Shown: positions 51,209 to 60,878 of the stretch, one piece after another | How the letters are laid out: every line of letters begins with the position of its first letter | Numbering within the stretch: the stretch's first letter is position 1 | Assembly: GCF_030818255.1 (NCBI RefSeq) | Contig: NZ_JAUTAG010000001.1 | Coordinates: forward strand, 1,240,001 to 1,304,000 | DNA from: Microbacterium sp. SORGH_AS_0969 | Lineage (GTDB): Bacteria > Actinomycetota > Actinomycetes > Actinomycetales > Microbacteriaceae | Direction: 5' to 3' | Length of the DNA: 64,000 nucleotides | Translations under genes and position numbers: made by a program | The notes under the pieces: model-generated | Told to the model about the DNA's origin: nothing | What the model saw: the letters and a program-made list of their open reading frames with translations, nothing else | Database searches by the model: none

Positions 51209-51625
51209 CTAGGCCGTGTCTGACAATGTCTTGGTCCAGGTGATGGTGGCGTGGATGAGGACGGCGGCGCGGAATACGACCGCTAACTTGTCGTAGCGGG
51301 TGGCGAGGCCTCGCCATTGCTTGGTGTGGCAAAACCGCCGCTCGATGACGTTGCGGTTGCGGTAGTCATCGGCGTCGAGCCCGACGGGCCTGCCGCCGCG
51401 GGATCCGCGGCGTTTGCGGTGACCTTGCTGGTCACGCGGTTCCGGGATCACGGCCTTGATTCCCCGGCCGCGCAGGTGCGCTCGGATCGCGCGCGACGAG
51501 TACGCCTTGTCGCCGCGGACCGCATTCGGACGTGTGCGAGGCCGTCCGACCGGTCGGGTCACGCGCAGCTGCTCCAGCATCGGGATCAGCATCGGTGAAT
51601 CACCAGCCTGGCCGGGAGTGATCAC
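51209..51625 (-). CDS. IS5-family transposase, second frame (OrfB)
   Basis: The C-terminal part of the DDE transposase. The frame is open upstream of its first ATG, through NLTVEPPDHGIG and RGGLSTKIHQLVDG, so it is read by frameshift from OrfA near 51740-51755 (CCACAGGGGGCTGG region). Motifs are VTVITPGQAGDSPML, ADKAY-like RGDKAYSSRAIR and RNVIERRFCHTKQWRGLATRYDK (shown in part: NVIERRFCHTKQWRG), carrying the catalytic Asp and the Y-(2)-R-(3)-E-(6)-K signature. The stop lies in the left flank. Confidence 0.85.
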   Translation of the reverse strand: MITPGQAGDSPMLIPMLEQLRVTRPVGRPRTRPNAVRGDKAYSSRAIRAHLRGRGIKAVIPEPRDQQGHRKRRGSRGGRPVGLDADDYRNRNVIERRFCHTKQWRGLATRYDKLAVVFRAAVLIHATITWTKTLSDTA

Positions 51626-52149
51626 GGTGACCAGCGGAAACCCGTTGCCGTCGACGAGTTGATGGATCTTCGTCGACAGACCACCTCTCGAGCGGCCGAT
51701 GCCGTGATCAGGCGGCTCGACGGTCAGATTCGTGTAATTCGATCCAGCCCCCTGTGGGGCGGGTCGTGTTCGTTGCGTGCTGATGCGCGCGAGCGATCGT
51801 GGAATCCACCGACACCGACCAGTCCACCATCCCTTCGGCGTCGGCCTGGGCGATCAGTGTGGACACGATCGTGTCCCACGTCCCCTCGGTGGCGAGCCGG
51901 TGATGCCAGGTCCATACCGTCTGCCAGGGCCCGAACACCTCGGGCAGATCACGCCACGCGATGCCGCACCGGTACCGGTAGATGATGCCCTCCAACATCG
52001 ACCGCGCATCCGAGAACTTCCGCCCCGGACGCCCCGTCGGCTTCGGCAACATCGACTCAATCAACGACCACTGAGCATCAGAGAGCAACTGGAACCGCGA
52101 CACGACCCCAGGCTCTCAGCCAAACGCACCAACCTTTGTCAGACACGCC
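51213..52149 (-). mobile_element. IS5-family insertion sequence (IS427 group)
   Basis: An element of 937 bases. The ends are imperfect inverted repeats: GCCGTGTCTGACAA at the left and, on the other strand, GGCGTGTCTGACAA at the right. CTAG flanks both sides (51209-51212 and 52150-52153) as the likely target duplication. Two overlapping frames on the minus strand encode the transposase. It is inserted in the gene-free region between two parS sites, apparently without disturbing a gene. Confidence 0.88.
51708..52103 (-). CDS. IS5-family transposase, first frame (OrfA)
   Basis: A 131-residue first frame from GTG 52103, with GCCTGGGG upstream. It has the DUF4096-type domain (LLSDAQWSLIESMLP, GIIYRYRCGIAWRDLP, VWTWHHRLATEGTWD) and the first catalytic Asp in SVSVDSTIARAHQH. 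It ends just after the frameshift region; the full transposase requires a shift into OrfB. Confidence 0.87.
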   Translation of the reverse strand: MSRFQLLSDAQWSLIESMLPKPTGRPGRKFSDARSMLEGIIYRYRCGIAWRDLPEVFGPWQTVWTWHHRLATEGTWDTIVSTLIAQADAEGMVDWSVSVDSTIARAHQHATNTTRPTGGWIELHESDRRAA

Positions 52150-53044
52150 CTAGCAGCGCAGGAGCGCGCACGAGTTGTGCAAGAGCTGCTGGCACGCGAG
52201 ACCTACCAGCACGGACGCACGGGCGTGCGAGCTAGTGTGCAAAGGCCGGTGATCTTGAGACATCTGCTCGTCGATTCGGCTGGCTGATGAGCGAGTCGTG
52301 GAGTCAACTGACACGTGCAGGTACGTGTCCAGGCCACCACGCGTGCGGTCTTTCGCGTGCAGGTCGCGCACGGCGGTGAGTTCACCGATCCGTTGGCCCG
52401 AAGATGCCGAGCGTGTCCATTCCAGGTGATGTCGGGTCCCGTGAACGTGAGTGGACTGCTCGTCAGAGCAAGTCACACGCAGTGGACGGTCGGAGGTTCC
52501 GATGCGCGCCGTCCAGACCAAAGAAGACCCGCGACTGTCCCGGTGGAAATCAGGGCGCCGCGCGTGGTCGGGGACCTGTGCGTGCGCAAGACTTCGTGGC
52601 TGAAAGCAGGACGCCTCAGGATGAGAACAGTGACCTGATCGAATGATGCGGCGAGCTCATCCCCCACAGGTCCCTCAAGGGTGGTGCCCGCGTTTCGCGA
52701 TGGCTGGTCGCACGTTGGCGGTTCTGGACCGGGGTCTGTCACTCGGTACGTCGCGAGCATTTGCCACCGGATCCTGCCTGCGCTGCTGTTGAGCGGCGCA
52801 GAGGTTATTCGAGGCAGGATTGGGGCGCTGAGGTGGATGGCGCGATCAGACCGACCTCCCCGCGCCGTCAGAGCCGCGGTCAGGCCTGTGGTGTGCAGTC
52901 CGCAGTCGAGCGCACGCGTCGACCTGCCCGTGAGCGGCGGATGCGCCGAGGGAAGTTCCCGCCGAGGTCGTGTGCCAACACGATTCTCCATGAGGTGCAC
53001 GCATAGGGTGTTGGGTGGCCTGAGTCCGGCCGACGGGTTCGCGC

Positions 53045-53058
53045 GTTTCACGTGGAAC
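53045..53058. promoter_or_regulatory. parS-like site, one mismatch
   Basis: GTTTCACGTGGAAC, identical to the site at 50953. Confidence 0.75.
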
Positions 53059-53777
53059 GCGTGCACGCTGAGCAGTGCGAGCGGTCCACCAGGAGCGGCC
53101 GGCGAGACCAGCATCGGTCTGGTGGCTACGGCGCACGTGACGCCATCACGGGACCGAACGTCGGCCTTGCCGGGCGGTGTCGGATAATGGATGGGCGATT
53201 ATCCATGATGGGTCGCACGAGGTGCTTGCTCAGTGTCCAGCCCCGACTGACGCCCGCAACTATCCGCCGAGGGCACTTCACGCTTTGGTGTCAACATCGA
53301 GTGTGGGTGTACGCATCCCGCGGTGAGCCCGCTGCCCGCATACCTGCTGGCTCGCGGTTCATAGACGACTACGGGCGGGATGTGTCGGCGGGTGAAAGCT
53401 AGGTCCGGGCGACACCCGCTCAGCCCCAGCTCTGACGGATGTACTCCACGACTGCTGGAAGCCAATGCAGCGTCGGCGTCGTTACCCGCGTTCGGGCCGT
53501 CCGCGGGGACTCGCGACTTCCGCACGAGCCACCGCACGACAACGCCTCGGGCGTGGCAGTGCTTTCTGATGAGACGACTCCTCACCGCGGCGTGCGGCGT
53601 TCTCATGGGACAACTCAACCGCCCGTCGAGAGCGGGTCGTGAGCTGAGTGGTTGGCTCCCACCTATCGTCGCCCGGTCGCGCGTTGGGGTTGTGCTGAAC
53701 CTGCGGTTAGCGCGAGTGCGCGGCGAGAACCGTCCAGGACGCTGTTCCCATCGGCTCATTGTGTCTCTCGCAAGCGG

Positions 53778-53791
53778 TGTTTCACGTGAAA
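53778..53791. promoter_or_regulatory. parS: parS site, perfect
   Basis: GTTTCACGTGAAAC within TGTTTCACGTGAAACA. Confidence 0.93.
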
Positions 53792-54100
53792 CATGTTGCG
53801 GGCGCCGGCGTGCTGCTCGGGTCAGTATGAAGAAGAGAGAATACCGCGCAGGTCCAATCTGGTGGGGGGCGACGGGGCACCGGAGTGGAAAGAGTCGGGG
53901 TGAGTCGACGGCGGTCTCGTCAAGATCGCGGCGTTGCCCTCCTGGCCGACTTCGCCTCGCGCCCAACGTGAAGAAGGCGCGAGGAGTGGGTGTCTTGAAG
54001 CAGGAGACTGGCGATTGCTTCGACGGGTGATCGATACGCGAGCGTGACTGGGGCAATCGGACCGCACTGCAAACTGCAAGCCAGTTCGGCGCTTCGGGAT

Positions 54101-54114
54101 GTTTCACGTGAAAC
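54101..54114. promoter_or_regulatory. parS: parS site, perfect
   Basis: GTTTCACGTGAAAC, 323 bases after the previous site. Confidence 0.93.
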
Positions 54115-55058
54115 CGACCAACGGATCTCGCTGCGCGGGATGTGCCCACGCGTGGGGAAGAGTGCAGGACGTCGCCGGGAGCCGGAGAGTCTCCCCAGCG
54201 GCGGAGAGTTGATCGAGTTCACGTAACGAGAACCGATCACGTCAATCGGTCATGGATCCAGTCGCTCCCGGGTCGATCTCGCTCACGTCAGAGTGTCGCT
54301 GGAGGAGTCCGGTTGGTTGTGTCTCCCTCGTCGAACAAGGTCGACGGTGTACCACGAGAAACGCCGACTGTTTGAGCCTTCGCGATGCAAGCCGGGCTGT
54401 CTGCGCTGCATGAAGCACCCCTGTCTGTTCTGACTACTCCTCGCGCGTCGCGGCTGGTCGACATGGCACAGTGAGTGCCGTGCGGCCGTGATCGCTGGCG
54501 CGCCGGCCACGCGCGGCGTGCAAGAAGCCTGCTGCACGGCTTCGCCCGGCAGGCAGCGAAGTTCGCGACCCGTGGTGAGATGCTCGATCGGCGAAACAGA
54601 GCTGATTGCGATCCTCTGCGTGTTCTCTGTGCACTCGAACTCTGTGGTCTTGACACGCCTTGGATCCTGGTTGAGTCGCTCGTCCTGCCCCGCGGCGCAT
54701 GTCGCAGAATACGAGCACAGAGCGCACCGCAGACGTTGCTCACGCGAGACCTTGCACTCGGGGCTCGTCGCTCGACGCTTCGCGCTCCCGAGTTGGTGCT
54801 TGGTGCCTGGGGCTCGGCAGTCAGGACTCGGTGGTCGTCACTTGCTACTCTGTGAGTCGCTCGTGGCAGGCGGCACTTCACGGGTGGCAGGGTGCTGACG
54901 CCTCGCGGCACCAGGCTGCGACTTAGCCACTCTCCCTGATGTCGACAGCGCCTTACCGCCCCCAGTGACCTCCATAAGACCGCGCCTCGGGGTGGACGAG
55001 GCAGGCAACGGCATCCCGACCACCCCCACGAAGTGGGCTCGAACCTCGCCCACAACTC

Positions 55059-55067
55059 TGTGGATAA
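55059..55067 (-). promoter_or_regulatory. DnaA box upstream of parA
   Basis: TGTGGATAA, a perfect box on the minus strand, 36 bases before the likely parA -10 hexamer. Confidence 0.6.
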
Positions 55068-55102
55068 CCGGCGCTCGGCGATCGTCGCGACCGCCTCGCG
55101 GG

Positions 55103-55108
55103 TAGACT
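55103..55108 (+). promoter_or_regulatory. -10 hexamer TAGACT for parAB
   Basis: TAGACT about 37 bases before the parA GTG. No clear -35 sequence is seen. The leader would include GGGAGAG and most of a parS site. Confidence 0.45.
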
Positions 55109-55144
55109 GGGCGAGTTCGGCGACGGCAAGGGAGAGCGTTTCAC

Positions 55145-56061
<917 letters not shown>

Positions 56062-56062
<1 letters not shown>

Positions 56063-57042
56063 TGGCGAAGAGGACCGGACTCGGGCGCGGTATCGGCGCC
56101 CTGATCCCCACGGCGGAGGCTTCGGAGGCGCGTCCGGTCGACGTTTTCTTTCCCGGCGCGCCGGCGAAGGATTCGTCGGCCCAGCCGGCATCCCCCGCTG
56201 GAACGGACGCGGCTTCGCCTGCGGACGACCTCGTTTCGGTGCCGGGCGCTCGTCTCGTACACATCGACCCCAAGGCGATCGTCCCCAACCCTCGCCAGCC
56301 ACGTACGCACTTCGACCCCGAAGACCTCGCGGAGCTCGTGCACTCCGTGCGGGAGTTCGGTGTGCTCCAGCCCGTGGTCGTCCGCGACAAGGGCGACGGC
56401 ACCTATGAACTGATCATGGGCGAGCGCCGGACGCGCGCTTCGAGGGAGGCGGGCCTCGAGTCCATCCCCGCCGTGGTTCGCGAGACCGACGACGAGTTTC
56501 TGCTGCGCGACGCGCTCCTCGAGAACCTCCACCGCTCGCAGCTCAACCCTCTCGAAGAGGCGTCCGCCTACCAGCAACTCCTCGAGGACTTCGGCATCAC
56601 CCAAGAGGAGTTGGCCACTCGTATCGGTCGTTCTCGTCCACAGATCAGCAACACCATTCGCTTGCTGAAGCTCCCTGTGCCTGTTCAGCAGCGGGTGGCG
56701 GCGGGAGTACTCAGCGCGGGGCACGCACGCGCGATCCTGTCGCTCGACGACCCGCAGGAGATGCAGAAGCTCGCCGACAAGATCGTCAACGAGGATCTCT
56801 CTGTGCGCGCGGCGGAAGCAGCGGCCAAGATGCCGGGGGTCTCGCCCGCGCGTCAGAAGCCGAAGGCAGGGTCGCGACGTTCCGGTCTCGACGACGTCGC
56901 GGAGCGGCTCGGTGACCGACTCGACACCAAAGTACGCGTTTCGCTGACGGCAAAGAAAGGCCAGATCAGCATTGATTTCGCTTCGATTCAGGACCTGAAT
57001 CGCATCCTTTCCGCCCTGGGCGAAGAGGGCTACACCGGCTGA
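56062..57042 (+). CDS. parB: Chromosome-partitioning protein ParB
   Basis: A 326-residue parS-binding CTPase clamp. The N-terminus has the ParA-activating stretch KRTGLGRGIGALIP. The CTP-binding core includes NPRQPRTHFD and GERRTRASREAG, followed by ENLHRSQLNPLEEA. The helix-turn-helix GITQEELATRIGRSRPQISN recognises parS. The C-terminal dimer domain is the last 45 residues. It should bind the sites upstream of parA. Confidence 0.96.
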
Positions 57043-57072
57043 CGGACAGCGCCGGGTGCCGCCGGTCGCGCG

Positions 57073-57078
57073 TACCCT
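57073..57078 (+). promoter_or_regulatory. -10 hexamer TACCCT, leaderless start
   Basis: TACCCT ends six bases before GTG 57085. Confidence 0.5.
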
Positions 57079-57084
57079 TGAAAG

Positions 57085-57432
57085 GTGACCGCGAACGAGC
57101 AAGACCCGCCCCGGCGGGCGAGTCTGGAACTGCTGCGGGCAGAGGCATCCGACGAACTGGCAGTGCTCATCCATGAGCGGCTGCGCGGTGGCGAAGACCC
57201 GTGGGACTTCATGGAAGACCTCCCGAGCGTCGATGAGCTCGTCGTCCTGACGCTGCGGGCCGACAACATCGCCGAGAACGGCGGGCAGCGCCCGAACCGT
57301 GCGCGCAACTATCGCGTCCTGCGGCAGATCGCTCTCGACTATCCCCCGCTCACGCGCGCTGTGTGGCGCATCCTGGGCGAAGAAGAGCCACACCGGCGCT
57401 GGGATGCCAGCGTGCGCCTCGACGCCTCCTGA
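57085..57432 (+). CDS. Small conserved protein between parB and trxA
   Basis: A 115-residue soluble protein with an acidic and helical sequence (LELLRAEASDELAVLIHERL, DPWDFMEDLPSVDELVVLTL) and a tryptophan near the end (AVWRILGEEEPHRRWD). I do not recognise its family. GTG 57085 is supported by the TACCCT hexamer six bases before it. It follows parB by 42 bases on the same strand but seems to have its own promoter. Confidence 0.75.
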   Translation: MTANEQDPPRRASLELLRAEASDELAVLIHERLRGGEDPWDFMEDLPSVDELVVLTLRADNIAENGGQRPNRARNYRVLRQIALDYPPLTRAVWRILGEEEPHRRWDASVRLDAS

Positions 57433-57833
57433 CGGCCCTCAGGCGCCTGACGCGCCGCACTCCCGGTACGACGTTGGGACCGCGCGGCGTACATTCCGCG
57501 GTCCGCGCAAAGCGCGAGCCGCGCACGGCGCCCACCCCCGCACGACGCGGTCCGCGCACGACGCGATCCGTGCACGACGCACACCGCGCGCGTTGCACAC
57601 CCCGGTAAGACACGGCCCGCGCGACGCAAACCCCGAAGCGCGACCCCGTAGCGTCCTCTCCCCCGCCGCGTCGATGATGAAGCCTCCGTGGGCCTCATCC
57701 CAGCGCACCCCGGGCGTGATCGAGCGCGGGCCCTGCTCGGCATCCATTGTCCTTGCGACCCCCGGGGCGATACGCCGCCGGAAACGACGGATCCCCGACG
57801 CCGAAGCGCCGGGGATCCGATTCGCGAGGGGAC
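57433..57833. other. Intergenic region with a short tandem repeat
   Basis: About 400 bases without a supportable gene. Frames on both strands are composed of Arg/Ala/Thr/Pro strings typical of non-coding GC-rich DNA. It contains a three-copy 16-base repeat at 57541-57588. Confidence 0.6.
57541..57588. repeat. Three-copy 16-base tandem repeat
   Basis: Units CACGACGCGGTCCGCG, CACGACGCGATCCGTG and CACGACGCACACCGCG begin at 57541, 57557 and 57573. Degenerate versions of the same motif continue on both sides. Confidence 0.7.
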
Positions 57834-58157
57834 TCAGCCGATGAACGGCGCGAGGTCCTGCTCGAGCGCGTACTTGGGCTTCGCGCCGATGATGGTCGTC
57901 TTGACCTCGCCGCCCTGGAACACCTTCATCGCGGGGATCGAGGTGATCTGGTACTTCATCGCGAGGTCGGGGTTCTCATCGACATTGAGCTTGAGGATCG
58001 TGATTTTGCCCGAGTTCTCGGACTGGATCTCGTCGAGCACGGGGGCGACCATGCGACACGGTCCACACCACTCGGCCCAGAAGTCCACGAGAACGGGTCC
58101 GTCGGCCTGCAGGACGTCCTGCTCGAAGGTCGCGGAGGTCGTCGCCTTGGCGGTCAT
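57834..58157 (-). CDS. trxA: Thioredoxin
   Basis: A 107-residue thioredoxin with the active site WAEWCGPCRMVAP and the cis-proline loop SIPAMKVFQGG. It reduces protein disulfides and is itself reduced by the neighbouring TrxB. AAGGAGA lies seven bases before ATG 58157. It is 61 bases downstream of trxB on the same strand. Confidence 0.97.
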   Translation of the reverse strand: MTAKATTSATFEQDVLQADGPVLVDFWAEWCGPCRMVAPVLDEIQSENSGKITILKLNVDENPDLAMKYQITSIPAMKVFQGGEVKTTIIGAKPKYALEQDLAPFIG

Positions 58158-58218
58158 GTGCTTTTCTCCTTAGTGAGAGCGTCAGTTGGTGAAACGCCCG
58201 GGGGCGTCGAATTGTTCC

Positions 58219-59205
58219 TCAGACCACCGCAGCGTCGGGCAGGCCCTCGATGAGGCTGTCGGCGACGGCCGGTTTGCCGGCCTCACCACGCGCCGCGAGG
58301 AAGTGCTCCACGTCGAGGGCGGCGACCGTGCCGCTGCCGGCCGCGGTGATCGCCTGGCGGTATGTGGGGTCGATCACGTCGCCGGCGGCGAAGACACCCT
58401 CGACCGACGTGCGCGACGAGCGCCCGTCGACCCAGATGGTGCCTTGATCGGTGAGCTGCAGCTTGTCGTGCACGAGGTGCGTGCGCGGGTCGTTTCCGAT
58501 CGCGACGAACAGGCCGTCGAGCGGCAGCTCGCGCGTGGTGTCGTCGACGGTCGAGCGCAGGCGGACGCCGGAGACGGCCTCGTCGCCGAGAATCTCGTCG
58601 ACCGCGCTGTTCCAGATGAACTCGATCTTGGGGTTCGCGAAAGCGCGCTCCTGCATGATCTTCGACGCGCGCAGGGTGTCCTTGCGGTGGATGATGTACA
58701 CCTTCGACGCGAACTTCGTGAGGAAGTTGGCCTCTTCCATCGCGGAGTCGCCGCCGCCGACGACGGCGATCGTGCGGTCGCGGAAGAAGAATCCGTCGCA
58801 CGTGGCACACCACGAGACGCCGCGGCCGGACAGGCGGTCCTCGCCCTCGAGCCCGAGCTTGCGGTACGCGGAGCCGGTCGCGTAGATGACCGAGACGGCC
58901 TCTTCGACCTTGCCGCTGCCCAACGTGACCTTCTTGACGTGTCCCTCGAGGTCGAGAGACACGACGTCGTCGTACAGGACCTCCGCGCCGAAACGCTCGG
59001 CCTGCGCCTGCATCTTGGCCATGAGGTCGGGGCCCTGGATGCCGTCGGGGAACCCGGGGAAGTTCTCGACCTCGGTCGTGTTCATGAGGTCGCCGCCGGC
59101 TTCGACGGAGCTCGCGACGACGAGGGGCTCGAGGTTCGCCCGGGCGGCGTAGATGGCGGCCGTGTAGCCGGCAGGACCCGACCCGATGATGATGACGTGA
59201 CGCAC
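58219..59205 (-). CDS. trxB: Thioredoxin reductase
   Basis: A 328-residue flavoenzyme that passes electrons from NADPH to thioredoxin. The FAD site is GSGPAGYTAAIYAARA, the redox-active pair is CATCDG, the NADPH site VVGGGDSAMEEA and the second FAD motif VFAAGDVID. GTG 59205 is chosen because GAGGAAGG lies upstream and the protein begins directly with the FAD-binding strand (RHVIIIGSG); the frame further upstream is not homologous. Confidence 0.96.
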   Translation of the reverse strand: MRHVIIIGSGPAGYTAAIYAARANLEPLVVASSVEAGGDLMNTTEVENFPGFPDGIQGPDLMAKMQAQAERFGAEVLYDDVVSLDLEGHVKKVTLGSGKVEEAVSVIYATGSAYRKLGLEGEDRLSGRGVSWCATCDGFFFRDRTIAVVGGGDSAMEEANFLTKFASKVYIIHRKDTLRASKIMQERAFANPKIEFIWNSAVDEILGDEAVSGVRLRSTVDDTTRELPLDGLFVAIGNDPRTHLVHDKLQLTDQGTIWVDGRSSRTSVEGVFAAGDVIDPTYRQAITAAGSGTVAALDVEHFLAARGEAGKPAVADSLIEGLPDAAVV

Positions 59206-59279
59206 GATTGCGCCTTCCTCTCGTTGATTCCGTCGGATGAAACCCATGGTAGCCCCGGGGTATTCCGCGGGGCTGAGGG

Positions 59280-60878
59280 CTAGCGTCGGGGCAGGAACCG
59301 CCGAACGAGTGAGAACGCCGACGCCACCTCGGGGGTGCGGAACAGGGCCAGGATGCCGACGTACACCGCCAGCACGACGGTTCCGATCAGGCCGGCTCCG
59401 ACCGCTCCGGCGAGAGAGCTCGTCGTCATCCAGCCGGTCGATCCCCCGAGGAGCGAGAGAACGACGAATCCGGCCATCGCGGCCGGAAGCGACGCGAGGG
59501 TGAACTTGACCAGCGCGGGGAGCCACGCGGCAGCCCCGATCCCGCCGAGGCGCCGGTGCAGCAGCACGCTCGCGACGATGACCTGCACGATGCTGGCGAA
59601 GGATTGGGTGAGGGCCACCCCCGCGGCGAGGACGCTGCGATCAAGGAGGAGGCCCGCGAGAACCGCGCCACCGGCCACGAGAGCGCACTGCAGCAGCGTG
59701 AAGAAGAACGGGGTCCGGGTGTCGTTGTACGCGTAGAACGTCCGCTGCACGACGAACAGGACGGCCAGAGGCACCAGGCAGAGCAGGAAGCACAGGAGCA
59801 CCGGAGCCGCGGCGGTCGCCTGCTCGGCGCCGTTGGTGAAGATGCGGCTGGCGGGTACCGCGGCCACGGCGAGGGCGGCAGCGGCCACGACGATGAAGAA
59901 CCCGAGCGTACGAATGCTGCGAGCGATGTCGGCCCGCACCTCGTCGTGCCGTCCGGATGCCGCGTGCTCGCTGAGCTGCGTGAAGTACGGCGTCCCGATC
60001 GAGAGCACGATGATCGAGTACGGGAGCATGAAGAGGAGCCAGGCGTTCTGTGACGCGAAGATCGCCGGGTCCTCCCCAGAGGCGCCAGAGAGCACGTTGG
60101 ATTGCACGATGCCGGCGAGTTGACCCGCGACGACCATGAGAAACGTCCACCCGGCCAGTCGGGCGATGTGGCGCAGGCCCACGCCCTTCCACTGGAAGTC
60201 CGGCCGCAGCGCCAAGCCGGCCCGCCGCCAGAAGAACACCAGCACGAGGGTCTGAACGACGATGCCCGCCGTCGCCGTTCCCGCCAGCACCGCGATCATG
60301 CTCGGTGTCCAGGCATCCACCCGGGTCTGGGGACCGCCGAAGATCAGGATGAACGCGCCGAAACCGGCGATCGAGACGATGTTGTTGACGATGGGTGCCC
60401 ACGTGTACGGGCCGAACACCCGTCGAGCATTGAGGATCTCACCGAGTAGCGCATAAAGGCCGTAGAAGAAGATCTGCGGCAGGCACCAATAGGCGAACGC
60501 CGTCGACAGCGCGAGTTGGTCCGCTGTGAACTTGCTCGCGTACACCTGCACGAGGAACGGCGCGGCGATCATCGCGAGGGCGGTCGCGCCGAGCAGCCCG
60601 ACCGTCCCGAGCGTGAAGAGCTTCGAGATGAACGCTTGGCCGCCGTCGGCGTGCGCTGCGGCCTTGACGATCTGCGGGACGACGACGGCGGTCAGCAGGC
60701 CGGTCGAGATGATCGCGTAGATGTTGTTGGGCAGCTGGTTCGCGACGGCGAACGCGTCGCCGGCGCCGCCGAAGGATCCGATCGCGGCGACGAGCACGAT
60801 CGTGCGGAGCAGGCCACTGACCCGCGAGACGACGGTGCCCGCCCCGATGAGGACGCTCGCGCGACCGATGCTGCTCAC
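59280..60878 (-). CDS. murJ: Lipid II flippase MurJ
   Basis: A 532-residue MOP-family membrane protein with about 14 helices. Conserved parts are GTVVSRVSGLLRTIVLVAA, FAVANQLPNNIYAI, FYGLYALLGEILNARRVFGP and VQRTFYAYNDTRTPFF. It flips lipid II across the membrane for wall synthesis. Unlike mycobacterial MviN it has no cytoplasmic pseudokinase extension. GTG 60878 overlaps the stop of the preceding secreted-protein gene. FhaA and PknB earlier in the window regulate this step in related bacteria. Confidence 0.94.
   Translation of the reverse strand: MSSIGRASVLIGAGTVVSRVSGLLRTIVLVAAIGSFGGAGDAFAVANQLPNNIYAIISTGLLTAVVVPQIVKAAAHADGGQAFISKLFTLGTVGLLGATALAMIAAPFLVQVYASKFTADQLALSTAFAYWCLPQIFFYGLYALLGEILNARRVFGPYTWAPIVNNIVSIAGFGAFILIFGGPQTRVDAWTPSMIAVLAGTATAGIVVQTLVLVFFWRRAGLALRPDFQWKGVGLRHIARLAGWTFLMVVAGQLAGIVQSNVLSGASGEDPAIFASQNAWLLFMLPYSIIVLSIGTPYFTQLSEHAASGRHDEVRADIARSIRTLGFFIVVAAAALAVAAVPASRIFTNGAEQATAAAPVLLCFLLCLVPLAVLFVVQRTFYAYNDTRTPFFFTLLQCALVAGGAVLAGLLLDRSVLAAGVALTQSFASIVQVIVASVLLHRRLGGIGAAAWLPALVKFTLASLPAAMAGFVVLSLLGGSTGWMTTSSLAGAVGAGLIGTVVLAVYVGILALFRTPEVASAFSLVRRFLPRR

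Larger units (their letters stand above)
52154..55137. other. Gene-free region with parS sites, right part
   Basis: Three kilobases up to parA without a supportable gene. Frames of 150-300 residues occur on both strands, but they lack family features, promoters and ribosome-binding sites and overlap each other. parS sites lie at 53045, 53778 and 54101. A degenerate one (GTACCACGAGAAAC, three mismatches) lies at 54348. A perfect DnaA box lies at 55059. Confidence 0.7.

Noticed and set aside
54348..54361. GTACCACGAGAAAC as an eighth parS site
   Set aside because: Three mismatches, including a central base; too weak to count without binding data.
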